From contig JADJMH010000040.1 in assembly GCA_016709675.1 (NCBI GenBank), positions 1-64,000 on the forward strand: a DNA stretch of 64,000 bases. The letters run 5' to 3'. This document shows, piece after piece, positions 54,625 to 62,880 of this stretch (within the stretch, counting starts at the first letter, position 1; each line of letters starts with the position of its first letter). Origin of the DNA: Candidatus Accumulibacter proximus (GTDB taxonomy: Bacteria > Pseudomonadota > Gammaproteobacteria > Burkholderiales > Rhodocyclaceae). The notes beneath the pieces are model-generated. The model ran no database searches. It saw nothing but the letters and a program-made list of their open reading frames with translations, and was not told where the DNA came from. A program made the translations under genes and the position numbers.

Positions 54625-57375
54625 GTCAGTAACCAGCCCTGTAATCAAAGGGATTGAGACTCCTGCAAAAGCGCCGGCAATTCGCTTCCAGTCCGTCAGT
54701 AACCAGCCCTGTAATCAAAGGGATTGAGACGTAGCCGATGCTGCGCCCAGATAGCCGGTAGCCGGTCAGTAACCAGCCCTGTAATCAAAGGGATTGAGAC
54801 CTTGCGCCAGCCGTTTCAGTCGCTGGTCACTGTGGGTCAGTAACCAGCCCTGTAATCAAAGGGATTGAGACCGCCAGCGTCAACTTTTGCAAAACTATCA
54901 ATCAGTCAGTAACCAGCCCTGTAATCAAAGGGATTGAGACGTGTCATACGGATCCGGTAATGCGATCTACAATCGTCAGTAACCAGCCCTGTAATCAAAG
55001 GGATTGAGACCCTGCGGGCCTTGTGCGCGTAACGCTGTTTGAGCGTCAGTAACCAGCCCTGTAATCAAAGGGATTGAGACAGAGCGTCTCCTTTGTTACC
55101 GCTCTCAAGAAGCGTCAGTAACCAGCCCTGTAATCAAAGGGATTGAGACACTTCTCGGGTTCCACAGCGAAGCCAAGCTCGTCAGTAACCAGCCCTGTAA
55201 TCAAAGGGATTGAGACCGCCAGCGGCGAACGACGCTCTCCTGCACGACGTCAGTAACCAGCCCTGTAATCAAAGGGATTGAGACCGGCTGAATTGTCCAG
55301 CCGGTGAGCATCTCCTCGGTCAGTAACCAGCCCTGTAATCAAAGGGATTGAGACCCAAGAGCTTCATCCCAGCAAGGAATTTCCTCCGTCAGTAACCAGC
55401 CCTGTAATCAAAGGGATTGAGACGCGCTTTTGCTTCTGACCATGCAATATTTGCGTCAGTAACCAGCCCTGTAATCAAAGGGATTGAGACTCAGCCATTA
55501 CAACGCCGACAGGCTCGGATTTCGTCAGTAACCAGCCCTGTAATCAAAGGGATTGAGACGTACTCATTCCCGTAGCAGTTAGCTGCTTCTTGTTGGTCAG
55601 TAACCAGCCCTGTAATCAAAGGGATTGAGACCTTTGTACACCGTGCGGCTGTGCCCGCAGGCAATCGTCAGTAACCAGCCCTGTAATCAAAGGGATTGAG
55701 ACAACTCGCCAAGAACGGCCGTGATGTGGGAGCCAGTCAGTAACCAGCCCTGTAATCAAAGGGATTGAGACATCGATCCCGCTGGCGTCACAGATCGCCT
55801 CGATGTCAGTAACCAGCCCTGTAATCAAAGGGATTGAGACTCGCTGGTCCGGGCGATTTCCGCCGTCTTGAGGTCAGTAACCAGCCCTGTAATCAAAGGG
55901 ATTGAGACAAGCCGGCAGCAACCGGCTTGTCCGTTGTGTTAGTCAGTAACCAGCCCTGTAATCAAAGGGATTGAGACCCTGAACTCTTCTCGCAACAAAC
56001 CGAGTTCCAACGTCAGTAACCAGCCCTGTAATCAAAGGGATTGAGACATATAATTCTGTTCCAATATCTTCACCACCCCAAAGTCAGTAACCAGCCCTGT
56101 AATCAAAGGGATTGAGACTTGCCAGGTGATCTCGGCAATGGCGTCCTCAAGGTCAGTAACCAGCCCTGTAATCAAAGGGATTGAGACGGGGCGATATTCA
56201 CCAATGCAGCGTCGCTATTAGCGTCAGTAACCAGCCCTGTAATCAAAGGGATTGAGACCCTTCCAACGCTCGCGACCCTGCCCCTGCTTCAAGTCAGTAA
56301 CCAGCCCTGTAATCAAAGGGATTGAGACCCGAAGCAGCTGCACGAGTTGCGTGACTCGTTCGGTCAGTAACCAGCCCTGTAATCAAAGGGATTGAGACTT
56401 GCTCCTGAGTGGTTGAGATAAGCCCCGACGTTCCGTCAGTAACCAGCCCTGTAATCAAAGGGATTGAGACAAGCCAGGTTTGATCTGTGTCAGCGACAAG
56501 GCAACGTCAGTAACCAGCCCTGTAATCAAAGGGATTGAGACGCACGGGAATGGCTTTCATAGTCCAGCTATTCGGTCAGTAACCAGCCCTGTAATCAAAG
56601 GGATTGAGACGTCGGCGTTTCCGGCGTAGTCGTAATGACCGCGGTCAGTAACCAGCCCTGTAATCAAAGGGATTGAGACATACGTGGCCAGCTTGTTGTT
56701 CCCACCGGTGCCGAGTCAGTAACCAGCCCTGTAATCAAAGGGATTGAGACCGATAAGCTCACCCAACGTATAAGGGTCTCCTCGTCAGTAACCAGCCCTG
56801 TAATCAAAGGGATTGAGACGCTTTTTCCGTTCCAATAAAACCTGTCTTTTACGTCAGTAACCAGCCCTGTAATCAAAGGGATTGAGACTTGAGTACCCTC
56901 GTCGCTATTGGGATTAAAGATGGAGGTCAGTAACCAGCCCTGTAATCAAAGGGATTGAGACCCAAGCCGTCCGCCCGCGCCGCTTCCACTCTTCGTCAGT
57001 AACCAGCCCTGTAATCAAAGGGATTGAGACGCGTGTCTGTTCTGCGGCATTCTGTGCGTCGAGCGTCAGTAACCAGCCCTGTAATCAAAGGGATTGAGAC
57101 GAACTCGCCGGATGTCTTGCAAGCCGTGAATGCCGTCAGTAACCAGCCCTGTAATCAAAGGGATTGAGACACGTCTAGTGTTCCGATGCGTTGCGAAATT
57201 AGTCAGTAACCAGCCCTGTAATCAAAGGGATTGAGACGGCAGGTACTTGGTTATGATGGCTTGCATGGTAAGTTAGTAACCAGCCCTGTAATCAAAGGGA
57301 TTGAGACTTTCCGTGGTCCTTCACCAGAAAGGTATAAACGTCAGTAACCAGCCCTGCAATCAAAGGGATCGAAAC
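54625..57375 (+). CRISPR. type III-A CRISPR array, 40 repeats and 39 spacers
   Basis: The 36-base repeat begins GTCAGTAACCAGCCCTG and ends AAAGGGATTGAGAC; I counted 40 copies. Spacers are 31-37 bases, mostly 33-34, and no two looked identical. Repeats 1-38 appear invariant. Repeat 39 (57272) has one change (GTTAG), repeat 40 (57340) has three changes and ends GATCGAAAC. Decay at the right end and the ATTGAGAC handle both indicate transcription left to right with the leader on the left. Cas6 is upstream, cas2-cas1-cas2 downstream. Confidence 0.98.
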
Positions 57376-57530
57376 CGCACAAGACCGACTGACCGTGTAC
57401 AAGAGACGATAAGACAGCGCAGCCTCGCCTTAAGCGCGCCCGGTTGTGACGGCGGCGCGCCTGCTCGGCGGTCACTCCTGGCAAGCTTGCCGCATCTGAC
57501 ATCGCCGCCGGATCGCCCTATCGTGGCGCC

Positions 57531-57818
57531 ATGAGTGATGCGGCGCGAACCCTCTTCCTGGTCTGCTACGACGTGTGCGATAGCAAGTTGCGGCGACGGG
57601 TGCACAAGTTCCTGATGGGCTACAAGATCGGTGGCCAGAAGTCGTTCTTCGAGTGCTGGCTGACCGCCGCCGAACTGCGGCAGGTGCGCTACACGCTGAG
57701 CGAACTGCTCGATCTCACCGAAGACCGGGCGCACATCTTCCAGCTCGATCCACGGATGACGCGCGACATGCTGGGCCGCGCGAAGCAGCCGGTGACCGAC
57801 GTTTTCCTGATCGTTTGA
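57531..57818 (+). CDS. cas2: Cas2, first copy
   Basis: A 95-residue ferredoxin-fold protein: LFLVCYDVCDSKLRRRVHKF with the conserved Asp of the YDV strand, VRYTLSELLDLTEDRAHIFQ, VTDVFLIV. Cas2 bridges two Cas1 dimers in spacer integration. It begins 155 bp after the last repeat and is followed 16 bp later by cas1. Confidence 0.92.
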   Translation: MSDAARTLFLVCYDVCDSKLRRRVHKFLMGYKIGGQKSFFECWLTAAELRQVRYTLSELLDLTEDRAHIFQLDPRMTRDMLGRAKQPVTDVFLIV

Positions 57819-57834
57819 CAGAAGGGGCCAAGAG

Positions 57835-58866
57835 ATGACGAGCCTGTACGTTGACCGCCGTGGCGTGACGCTCAAGGCGGACGGCGAGGCGCTGGTGTTC
57901 TACGAGAACGGCGAGCGCATCGGCACGGTGCCGCTGGCGCCGCTGTCGCGGGTGTTCATGCGCGGCGACGTGACGCTATCGTCGGCGTTGCTTGGCAAGC
58001 TTGGCGAGCGCGGCATCGGGGTGGTCGTCCTCTCGGGTCGCAAGGCCGTGCCGACCATGCTGCTTGGCCGCCCGCACAACGATGCCTCGCGACGGGTGGC
58101 ACAGTACCGGCTGTCGCTCGACAGCGACTTCTGCCTGCGATTTTCACGGGCCATCGTCGAGGCCAAGCTGCGCGCGCAGGCGGCATTCCTCGCCGAACGA
58201 CGCGACAGCGAACCGCACTCGCGCTACCTGCTGACACTGGTCCTCAAGCGCCTGGCGAGCAGCATCGCGGCGGTTGATCAACAGAGCTCGACCGCCTCGC
58301 TGCGCGGGCTGGAAGGGGCCGGCGCCGCGGCCTACTTCGAGGGCTTCGCCGACCTGCTGCCCGACCGGCTGAAATTCAGTGGCCGCAACCGCCGGCCGCC
58401 GCGGGATCCGGTGAACGCGATGCTCTCGCTCGGCTATACGTTGCTGCACGCCGAGGCGGTGCTGGCACTGTACGGAACCGGGCTCGATCCCTTCATCGGG
58501 TTCTATCACGGGCTCGACTTCGGCCGCGAGTCGCTGGCCTGCGACCTCGTCGAGCCGCTGCGGGTCGAGGTCGACCAGCACGCGCTGATGCTCTTCCGCT
58601 CGGAGAAACTTCGCCCGGAGGATTTTTCGACCACCGAGAGCGGTTGCCTGCTCGGCAAGGCGGGACGCGCGCGCTTCTATGGCGAATGGGAACCGCTCGC
58701 GGCGCGTCTGCGCAAGCTGCTGGCGGAGAGCGTCGCGGATGTCGCCAGCGCGATTGTCGCGGCCGGGGCGGTCGATGCGCCCTGCTCGCAAGCGATCGAT
58801 GACCCAGCAGCCGACGTAGCCGCCGAGACGGATGAACTTGCCGCGGCCGGGGACGATGGCTTCTGA
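57835..58866 (+). CDS. cas1: Cas1 integrase
   Basis: A 343-residue protein. The metal-binding residues are E160 (LRGLEGAGAAAYF), H225 (GFYHGLDFG) and E240 (DLVEPLRVEVDQHA). The N-terminal beta domain starts MTSLYVDRRGVTLKADGEAL. The last ~40 residues are an acidic, low-complexity extension (DDPAADVAAETDELAAAGDD). It integrates new spacers at the leader-repeat junction. It lies between two cas2 genes and overlaps the second. Confidence 0.95.
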   Translation: MTSLYVDRRGVTLKADGEALVFYENGERIGTVPLAPLSRVFMRGDVTLSSALLGKLGERGIGVVVLSGRKAVPTMLLGRPHNDASRRVAQYRLSLDSDFCLRFSRAIVEAKLRAQAAFLAERRDSEPHSRYLLTLVLKRLASSIAAVDQQSSTASLRGLEGAGAAAYFEGFADLLPDRLKFSGRNRRPPRDPVNAMLSLGYTLLHAEAVLALYGTGLDPFIGFYHGLDFGRESLACDLVEPLRVEVDQHALMLFRSEKLRPEDFSTTESGCLLGKAGRARFYGEWEPLAARLRKLLAESVADVASAIVAAGAVDAPCSQAIDDPAADVAAETDELAAAGDDGF

Positions 58867-59161
58867 ACGGCCGGCGCTGGCTTTCGTGATCGGCTACGAC
58901 ATCAGCGAGCCGCGCCGGCTGCTGCGCGTCCATCGCGAGATGTGCAAGCATGCCACGCCGCTCGAGTACAGCATTTTCCTGCTGGTCGGCAGCGACGCCG
59001 CGAAGGATCGTTGCCTCGAGGAGATCGCCGAGCTGATCAACCCGCTTGAGGACGACGTGCGCTGCTACGCGTTGCCGGCGCGTGGCTTTCAGGGCCGCAT
59101 CGGCCTGGCCAGCCTGCCGACGGGAATTCTATGGACGGGGCTGCCAGCGGCGATCGCGTAA
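58856..59161 (+). CDS. cas2: Cas2, second copy
   Basis: A 101-residue Cas2-fold protein distinct from the first copy: LAFVIGYDISEPRRLLRVHR, LEYSIFLLVGSDAAKDRCLE, LEDDVRCYALPARGFQGRIG. The ATG at 58856 lies inside the end of cas1 (11-base overlap), so its synthesis is coupled to Cas1. The conserved Asp of GYDIS is present. The C-terminus ends without the usual last beta strand pattern. It may form a heterodimer with the first Cas2 or serve another array. Confidence 0.85.
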   Translation: MASERPALAFVIGYDISEPRRLLRVHREMCKHATPLEYSIFLLVGSDAAKDRCLEEIAELINPLEDDVRCYALPARGFQGRIGLASLPTGILWTGLPAAIA

Positions 59162-59206
59162 GCAACCGGGAGGCTTTGAATTCTTCCCTGGCCAAGGCAG
59201 GCATTG

Positions 59207-59307
59207 CCGTCGTTCCCGCGCAAGCGGGAATCCACCTGGTCCATCTGCCTGTTTCTCGGGCGCAATCAGTCACACGAACTGGTTTCCCGCTTGCGCGGGA
59301 ATGACGG
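59207..59307. repeat. REP-like unit with inverted hairpin ends
   Basis: Hairpin GTTCCCGCGCAAGCGGGAAT (59211-59230) and hairpin TTCCCGCTTGCGCGGGAA (59283-59300) lie in inverted order about 70 bases apart, the layout of a BIME-like element. The surrounding 59162-59785 has no gene. Confidence 0.65.
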
Positions 59308-59527
59308 CTGTTTCGGCTGCAGCATCGGCCGGTCTTCCCTTTTCCCCATTGGTGGAGTTTGGTGTTCGACAGCCAGAGTCCTGCGTGCCTCTGGCGGCAA
59401 AGCCGGAAGAGGTTGGTAGCGTGCTACGCCATCGGGGTCTTGAATCTTGCGCCGCCTCGCATCGCTGCATTGCCGTTCAGGGAGCGGGAAACACGACGGC
59501 CAACTAAGCGAAATGGAAACGGCACTG

Positions 59528-59556
59528 CGGTTCATCCCCGCGAGCGCGTGGAACGC
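59528..59556 (-). repeat. isolated type I-E CRISPR repeat (degenerate)
   Basis: On the minus strand 29 bases read GCGTTCCACGCGCTCGCGG then GGATGAACCG, differing at a few positions from the typical type I-E form GTGTTCCCCGCG...GGGGATGAACCG. It lies 229 bases downstream of the cas2e relic on the same strand, where a type I-E array normally begins. No second repeat at 61-base spacing is seen. Confidence 0.65.
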
Positions 59557-59561
59557 ACTTA

Positions 59562-59686
59562 GGCGATTTCCAGAGATAGAGGTACCGATAAACGACAGCC
59601 GTCATCCCCGCGAAAGCGGGGATCCACCGTTCGGCCCGATGTAGGACAGAGCCCGGACTGGATTCCCGCTTGCGCGGGAATGACGG
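59562..59686. repeat. REP-like unit, copy 2 of the dispersed element
   Basis: 59562-59643 matches 25891-25973 in inverted orientation. It contains hairpin TCATCCCCGCGAAAGCGGGG (59602-59621). A companion hairpin ATTCCCGCTTGCGCGGGAAT at 59662-59681 completes an inverted pair like the unit at 59207. Confidence 0.7.
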
Positions 59687-59785
59687 AACTCCTGGACGGT
59701 TTGGGATGGCAATCCATGGAATTCGCCCTAGAGTAAGCACCTGTTGTTAAAGATCTTTCAGGCACGTGAAAATTCTACCACGTGG

Positions 59786-60090
59786 TTAACTTGTTTCTTG
59801 GGTGCTTTCTGGCGACGGTGGAAGGAACGACACCAGCTTGGCGCCGTCGATTTCCACCGCTATTCGGCGGTTGCTGCCCACGGTCATGAAATCAAATCCT
59901 GCTTCGCTATTCGCTCGCCAGGCCAGGACGGCGCTCCCCTCCTCGATCCCCGATGCCACATGACTCCAGATGTGCTCTCGCACCTTGGCAGAGTAGTTGC
60001 CCACATACACCCCTGCCCGTATCTCCAATAGCCACAAGGCCAACCGACCGCGCAGCCGGGGCGGGCGTTCTCAACCACGATGACCAACAT
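59786..60090 (-). pseudogene. cas2: type I-E cas2 (cas2e), frameshifted
   Basis: From ATG at 60090 the frame reads MLVIVVENARP and then fails. One base over, it continues RLRGRLALWLLEIRAGVYVG, NYSAKVREHIWSHVASGIEE, NSEAGFDFMTVGSNRRIAVE, IDGAKLVSFLP, the complete body of a type I-E Cas2. A single missing C in the run GCCCGCCCCGG explains the break. No cas1e or cascade gene could be recognised upstream, so it is a relic of a lost system unless the missing base is a sequencing error. Confidence 0.85.
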
Positions 60091-60416
60091 CGCCCAGTCC
60101 TTTCGACTCGGGAATGGCGGGACCAACCTGTTCGGGCGAGGCCTGGCGCGAAGCAGCGGTGCATCGCAAGGGTCAGTCCGTCATTCTCATGGTACGGATA
60201 ATTCCGGCGCACGCGCAGTTCGGCCGACTGTTCGGCGAACGCCGCCTTCCAGTGGGCTGCCACCGTCACTCCTCCAGGTCCTCCTCCAGGTCGTGCCGGG
60301 TCACGCAACAAGCCGACGTCGGGGTTGCGGACCTGGCCGTCTAGGACCGGGGTGACATGGTTACGACGCAGAAGTCGCGCAGGCGCTCGGGGCTGCTGGC
60401 TGGCGGCCGAAAAAGC
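60091..60416. other. gene-free stretch upstream of cas2e relic
   Basis: A minus-strand frame reads KAAFAEQSAELRVRRNYPYH but has no recognised family, so no call is made. If a cas1e ever lay here it is no longer recognisable. Confidence 0.3.
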
Positions 60417-61145
60417 TCACCAGACCAGTTCTGGAAGTTCTCGAAACACCCTGCGTGTGCCCTCGCTCCAGCTCTGGTGCAGGGACGTGAAGTAAGGGTC
60501 GCCTTCGGCAATACGGCGTCGCATTCGGATTTCGAGGCTGTCACGCTCGTAGCAGATGAGGTCGATCGGCATACCAACCGAAAGGTTGCTGCGCATCGTC
60601 GAGTCGAACGACACGAGAATACATTTCACGGCGTCCGCAAGTCTTGTCGAACCCATGATGACGCGGTCGATGAGCGGCTTGCCGTATTTGGTTTCACCGG
60701 TCTGAATGTAGGGTGTGTCGACGCCGGCCTCGATGAAGTTGCCTTCAGCATAGATGCGGAACAGGCGTTGCCCTTCGCCGCGGATCTGCCCGCCGAGGAT
60801 GAACGATGCGTTGAAGCTGATGTCGCTCGCTTCGAGGAACGGACCATCGCGCCGTTCAATGTCGCGCATGGCGTCGGAAACCACATTGGCCATGTCGAAC
60901 ATGGTACGCACGTTCCACAGCGACGCCTTGTTGTCTGGGTCTTCGCCGCGCTGGGTTAACACGCTGATGACCGCCTGGGTACCCGCGAGATTGCCCGAGC
61001 TCAGGAGGACAATCACCCGCTCGCCCTTGCGCTCGAAGACCGTCATCTTGCAGAACTTGGCGAAATTGTCGATACCGGCGTTGGTTCGCGAATCCGACGC
61101 GAAGATCATGCCCTCGTCAAGCCGTACGCCGACACAATAGGTCAT
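60417..61145 (-). CDS. proteasome-type protease Anbu
   Basis: A 242-residue Ntn-hydrolase fold protein beginning MTYCVGVRLDEGMIFASDSR, with T2 as likely nucleophile after Met removal. KASLWNVRTMFDMANVVSD, FILGGQIRGEGQRLFRIYAE and LISFDSTMRSNLSVGMPIDL-like blocks match the Anbu/COG3484 family, an ancestral relative of proteasome beta subunits. The ATG at 61145 was chosen over 61166 because the Thr must follow the first Met. Anbu genes usually sit with ATP-grasp, alpha-E and transglutaminase-like genes; none is nearby. Confidence 0.85.
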   Translation of the reverse strand: MTYCVGVRLDEGMIFASDSRTNAGIDNFAKFCKMTVFERKGERVIVLLSSGNLAGTQAVISVLTQRGEDPDNKASLWNVRTMFDMANVVSDAMRDIERRDGPFLEASDISFNASFILGGQIRGEGQRLFRIYAEGNFIEAGVDTPYIQTGETKYGKPLIDRVIMGSTRLADAVKCILVSFDSTMRSNLSVGMPIDLICYERDSLEIRMRRRIAEGDPYFTSLHQSWSEGTRRVFRELPELVW

Positions 61146-61321
61146 CCTACCGTCCCTGAGCCACAACGTCAGACCGACGCTGCGATGCCTTTGCCATGGT
61201 CAATGATGTCGCCTGGCAGCCTCGCGTTGACACCTTGCCCAGCGCGCATGAACACAGGAAACGAAGAAGCCACCATTGGTAGCTTCTTCCTCAAACCACT
61301 GGGTAGGTGCGCCCATCAGGG

Positions 61322-61525
61322 TTACGGTTTCAGGGCGTCCTTGACGGCGTCTCTGGCGTCTTTGACATTCTCTTTCAGGTCGCCGATATGTTCCTGCACC
61401 TTGCCTTCAGCCTGGTTTTTCAGGCCCTTTGTCTGCTGCTCCGTGCTGCCCACCAGTTTGCCGACCTCTTCCTGGATTTTTCCACCCAGGTCTTTTGCTG
61501 CACCCTTCACTTGATCCTTGTTCAT
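61322..61525 (-). CDS. CsbD-like stress protein
   Basis: A 67-residue hydrophilic helical protein, MNKDQVKGAAKDLGGKIQEE, with the CsbD pattern of KGxxKxxxGKxxxxxGK followed by a second charged helix. CsbD proteins are general-stress induced, of unknown mechanism. It stands alone 177 bp downstream of nothing coding on its strand. Confidence 0.85.
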   Translation of the reverse strand: MNKDQVKGAAKDLGGKIQEEVGKLVGSTEQQTKGLKNQAEGKVQEHIGDLKENVKDARDAVKDALKP

Positions 61526-61534
61526 CTTAATCCC

Positions 61535-61932
61535 CTAACTTAGTCGTTGGTACTTCTGATATGCGAGCCAGTGTCTGCCCGTCCTGCTCATCACGCTCAT
61601 CACGCAATCCATTCGTCGAGTCCATGTATCAAGACTAAACCCAAGTGACGATTGGTTCTGTGCGCTGGCCAACATACGCACCCTTCTCTGAAGAAGATGT
61701 GGTCCATCTTGCGACGCGAGCCGCGGACCTTGCGGCTCGTGAGTGTGATCACCCGTTTTGATGCTCTGATGTTTGTTAAAGGGGCACGAGTTGCCCCACG
61801 ACAGGCGATGGCAGATCGTCTTGCTTGGGCATGTCGCTCTGCGCATTGACAAGTCCGCAATGAGCGGCAGCTACCAGGCGCTGCGCTGCCCGACCTGGGG
61901 GCTGCAAAAATAGCGGCGCTGCGCCGGCTTCG
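61535..61932. other. gene-free region
   Basis: About 400 bases between csbD and the chimeric ORF. No family recognised in any frame. Confidence 0.35.
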
Positions 61933-62280
61933 TCAAGCGGCCAGCCGGCGCCGGAAAACCCAGGCGCTGTCGCTGGAAGCGTGGTCGGCGTAGGCGTAGC
62001 CGTCGACCGCAAAGTCCTTCAGGCCGGCGGCATCGGTCAGGCGATTGCGGACCGCGAAACGTGCCATCAGGCCGCGCGCCCGCTTGGCGTAGAAGCTGAT
62101 GACGCGGAACCGGCCGCCGCTCCAGTCCTCGAAGACCGGTTGCAGCACCGGCACCGGCAGTTTCTTCGGCTGCAGCGACTTGAAGTACTCCTCCGAGGCG
62201 CGACCCATGGTGGCCGGTTCATCCCCGCGAGCGCGGGTAAACTTGAGCAGCGCCGAGGCATCGACCACCACCGTTTTCAT
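61933..62280 (-). pseudogene. chimeric ORF: PIN toxin start, CRISPR-like repeat, YaaA C-terminus
   Basis: A continuous 115-codon frame. Codons 1-14 (MKTVVVDASALLKF) are the first strand of a PIN-domain toxin. They run directly into a type I-E repeat (62215-62243) translated as TRARGDEP. From about 62208 the frame becomes the C-terminal third of peroxide-stress protein YaaA: SEEYFKSLQPKKLPVPVLQP, RFRVISFYAKRARGLMARFA, AGLKDFAVDGYAYADHASSD. Neither parent protein is complete. The start overlaps the stop of the antitoxin gene (ATGA). Confidence 0.7.
62215..62243 (-). repeat. isolated type I-E CRISPR-like repeat inside the chimeric ORF
   Basis: Plus-strand CGGTTCATCCCCGCGAGCGCG is identical to the first 21 bases of the repeat at 59528; the last eight differ slightly. 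It lies exactly at the PIN/YaaA junction. Confidence 0.6.
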
Positions 62281-62504
62281 CCGTGCGCATCCCGATCGTC
62301 GCGCACCCAGTCTTCGCTGCGCCCAGGACTCGGTGGCAAGGAGTGGCGCATGGCCTGCATGGCTGCCCACGCTTCCCGCTGCTGCCGCCTGACCAGTTCC
62401 ACCGCAAGCACGTCGTTGATGAAGCGGCTACGTTCGCCACCGGGAATGGCCTGGAAGCGCTGCCAAACGTCGTCATCCAGGACGATATTGACTCGATGAG
62501 CCAT
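62277..62504 (-). CDS. ribbon-helix-helix antitoxin-like protein
   Basis: A 75-residue protein starting MAHRVNIVLDDDVWQRFQAI with a short beta strand and two helices of the MetJ/Arc type (GERSRFINDVLAVELVRRQQ). It is coupled to the truncated PIN ORF, so it is the antitoxin of a former VapBC-like pair. The toxin is destroyed after 14 codons, leaving the antitoxin orphaned. Confidence 0.75.
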   Translation of the reverse strand: MAHRVNIVLDDDVWQRFQAIPGGERSRFINDVLAVELVRRQQREAWAAMQAMRHSLPPSPGRSEDWVRDDRDAHG

Positions 62505-62655
62505 AACGCACACTCGTTGATGTGTAAGGTTGTCACACACCCATTCTAGCGATATTCAAGGACGCCTTACCAGCAACAAGCCACAGCAGAACGATTTGGC
62601 GGGACCGATGCCGTTCTTGAGAAGGCCAAGCGTTACCCGGTTCGAGACAGGCGGA

Positions 62656-62880
62656 GACGGCAGAACCGTACCGGCCGGGCAGCATGAGGCGACACTGGGC
62701 CCAGGAAAACACCCTGGGGATGGCGCGCAGGTTTTCGATGGCGGTGGCCTTCTTGCGCGAGGCGGGACGACTGCCGATGATCACCTCCTGCATGGCGCCG
62801 CGCGACGCGAGCAGGCGCTTGTACAGGGGCGTCGAGAACAGGCGGAAGCCGTCCGGGGTGAGTCGGCTGCACCATGTCCT
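62656..62880 (-). pseudogene. fragment of phosphoenolpyruvate carboxylase
   Basis: The frame reads LTPDGFRLFSTPLYKRLLAS, VIIGSRPASRKKATAIENLR, AIPRVFSWAQCRLMLPGRYG, matching the IGSRPAxRK...LRAIPWVFxWTQxRxxLPxWxG block of PEP carboxylase. Nothing of the enzyme remains on either side, and it abuts the stop of the next gene. 62505-62655 has no gene. Confidence 0.6.

Noticed and set aside
55616..56876. Minus-strand ORFs with repeated MITGLVTD and SIPLITGLVTD blocks
   Set aside because: They are the CRISPR repeat read in antisense; repeat plus spacer is often a multiple of three, which keeps frames open.
57376..57530. Possible CRISPR leader on the right side of the array
   Set aside because: Repeats 39 and 40 are the decayed ones, and the handle sequence orients transcription away from the left; no clear promoter pointing into the array was seen.
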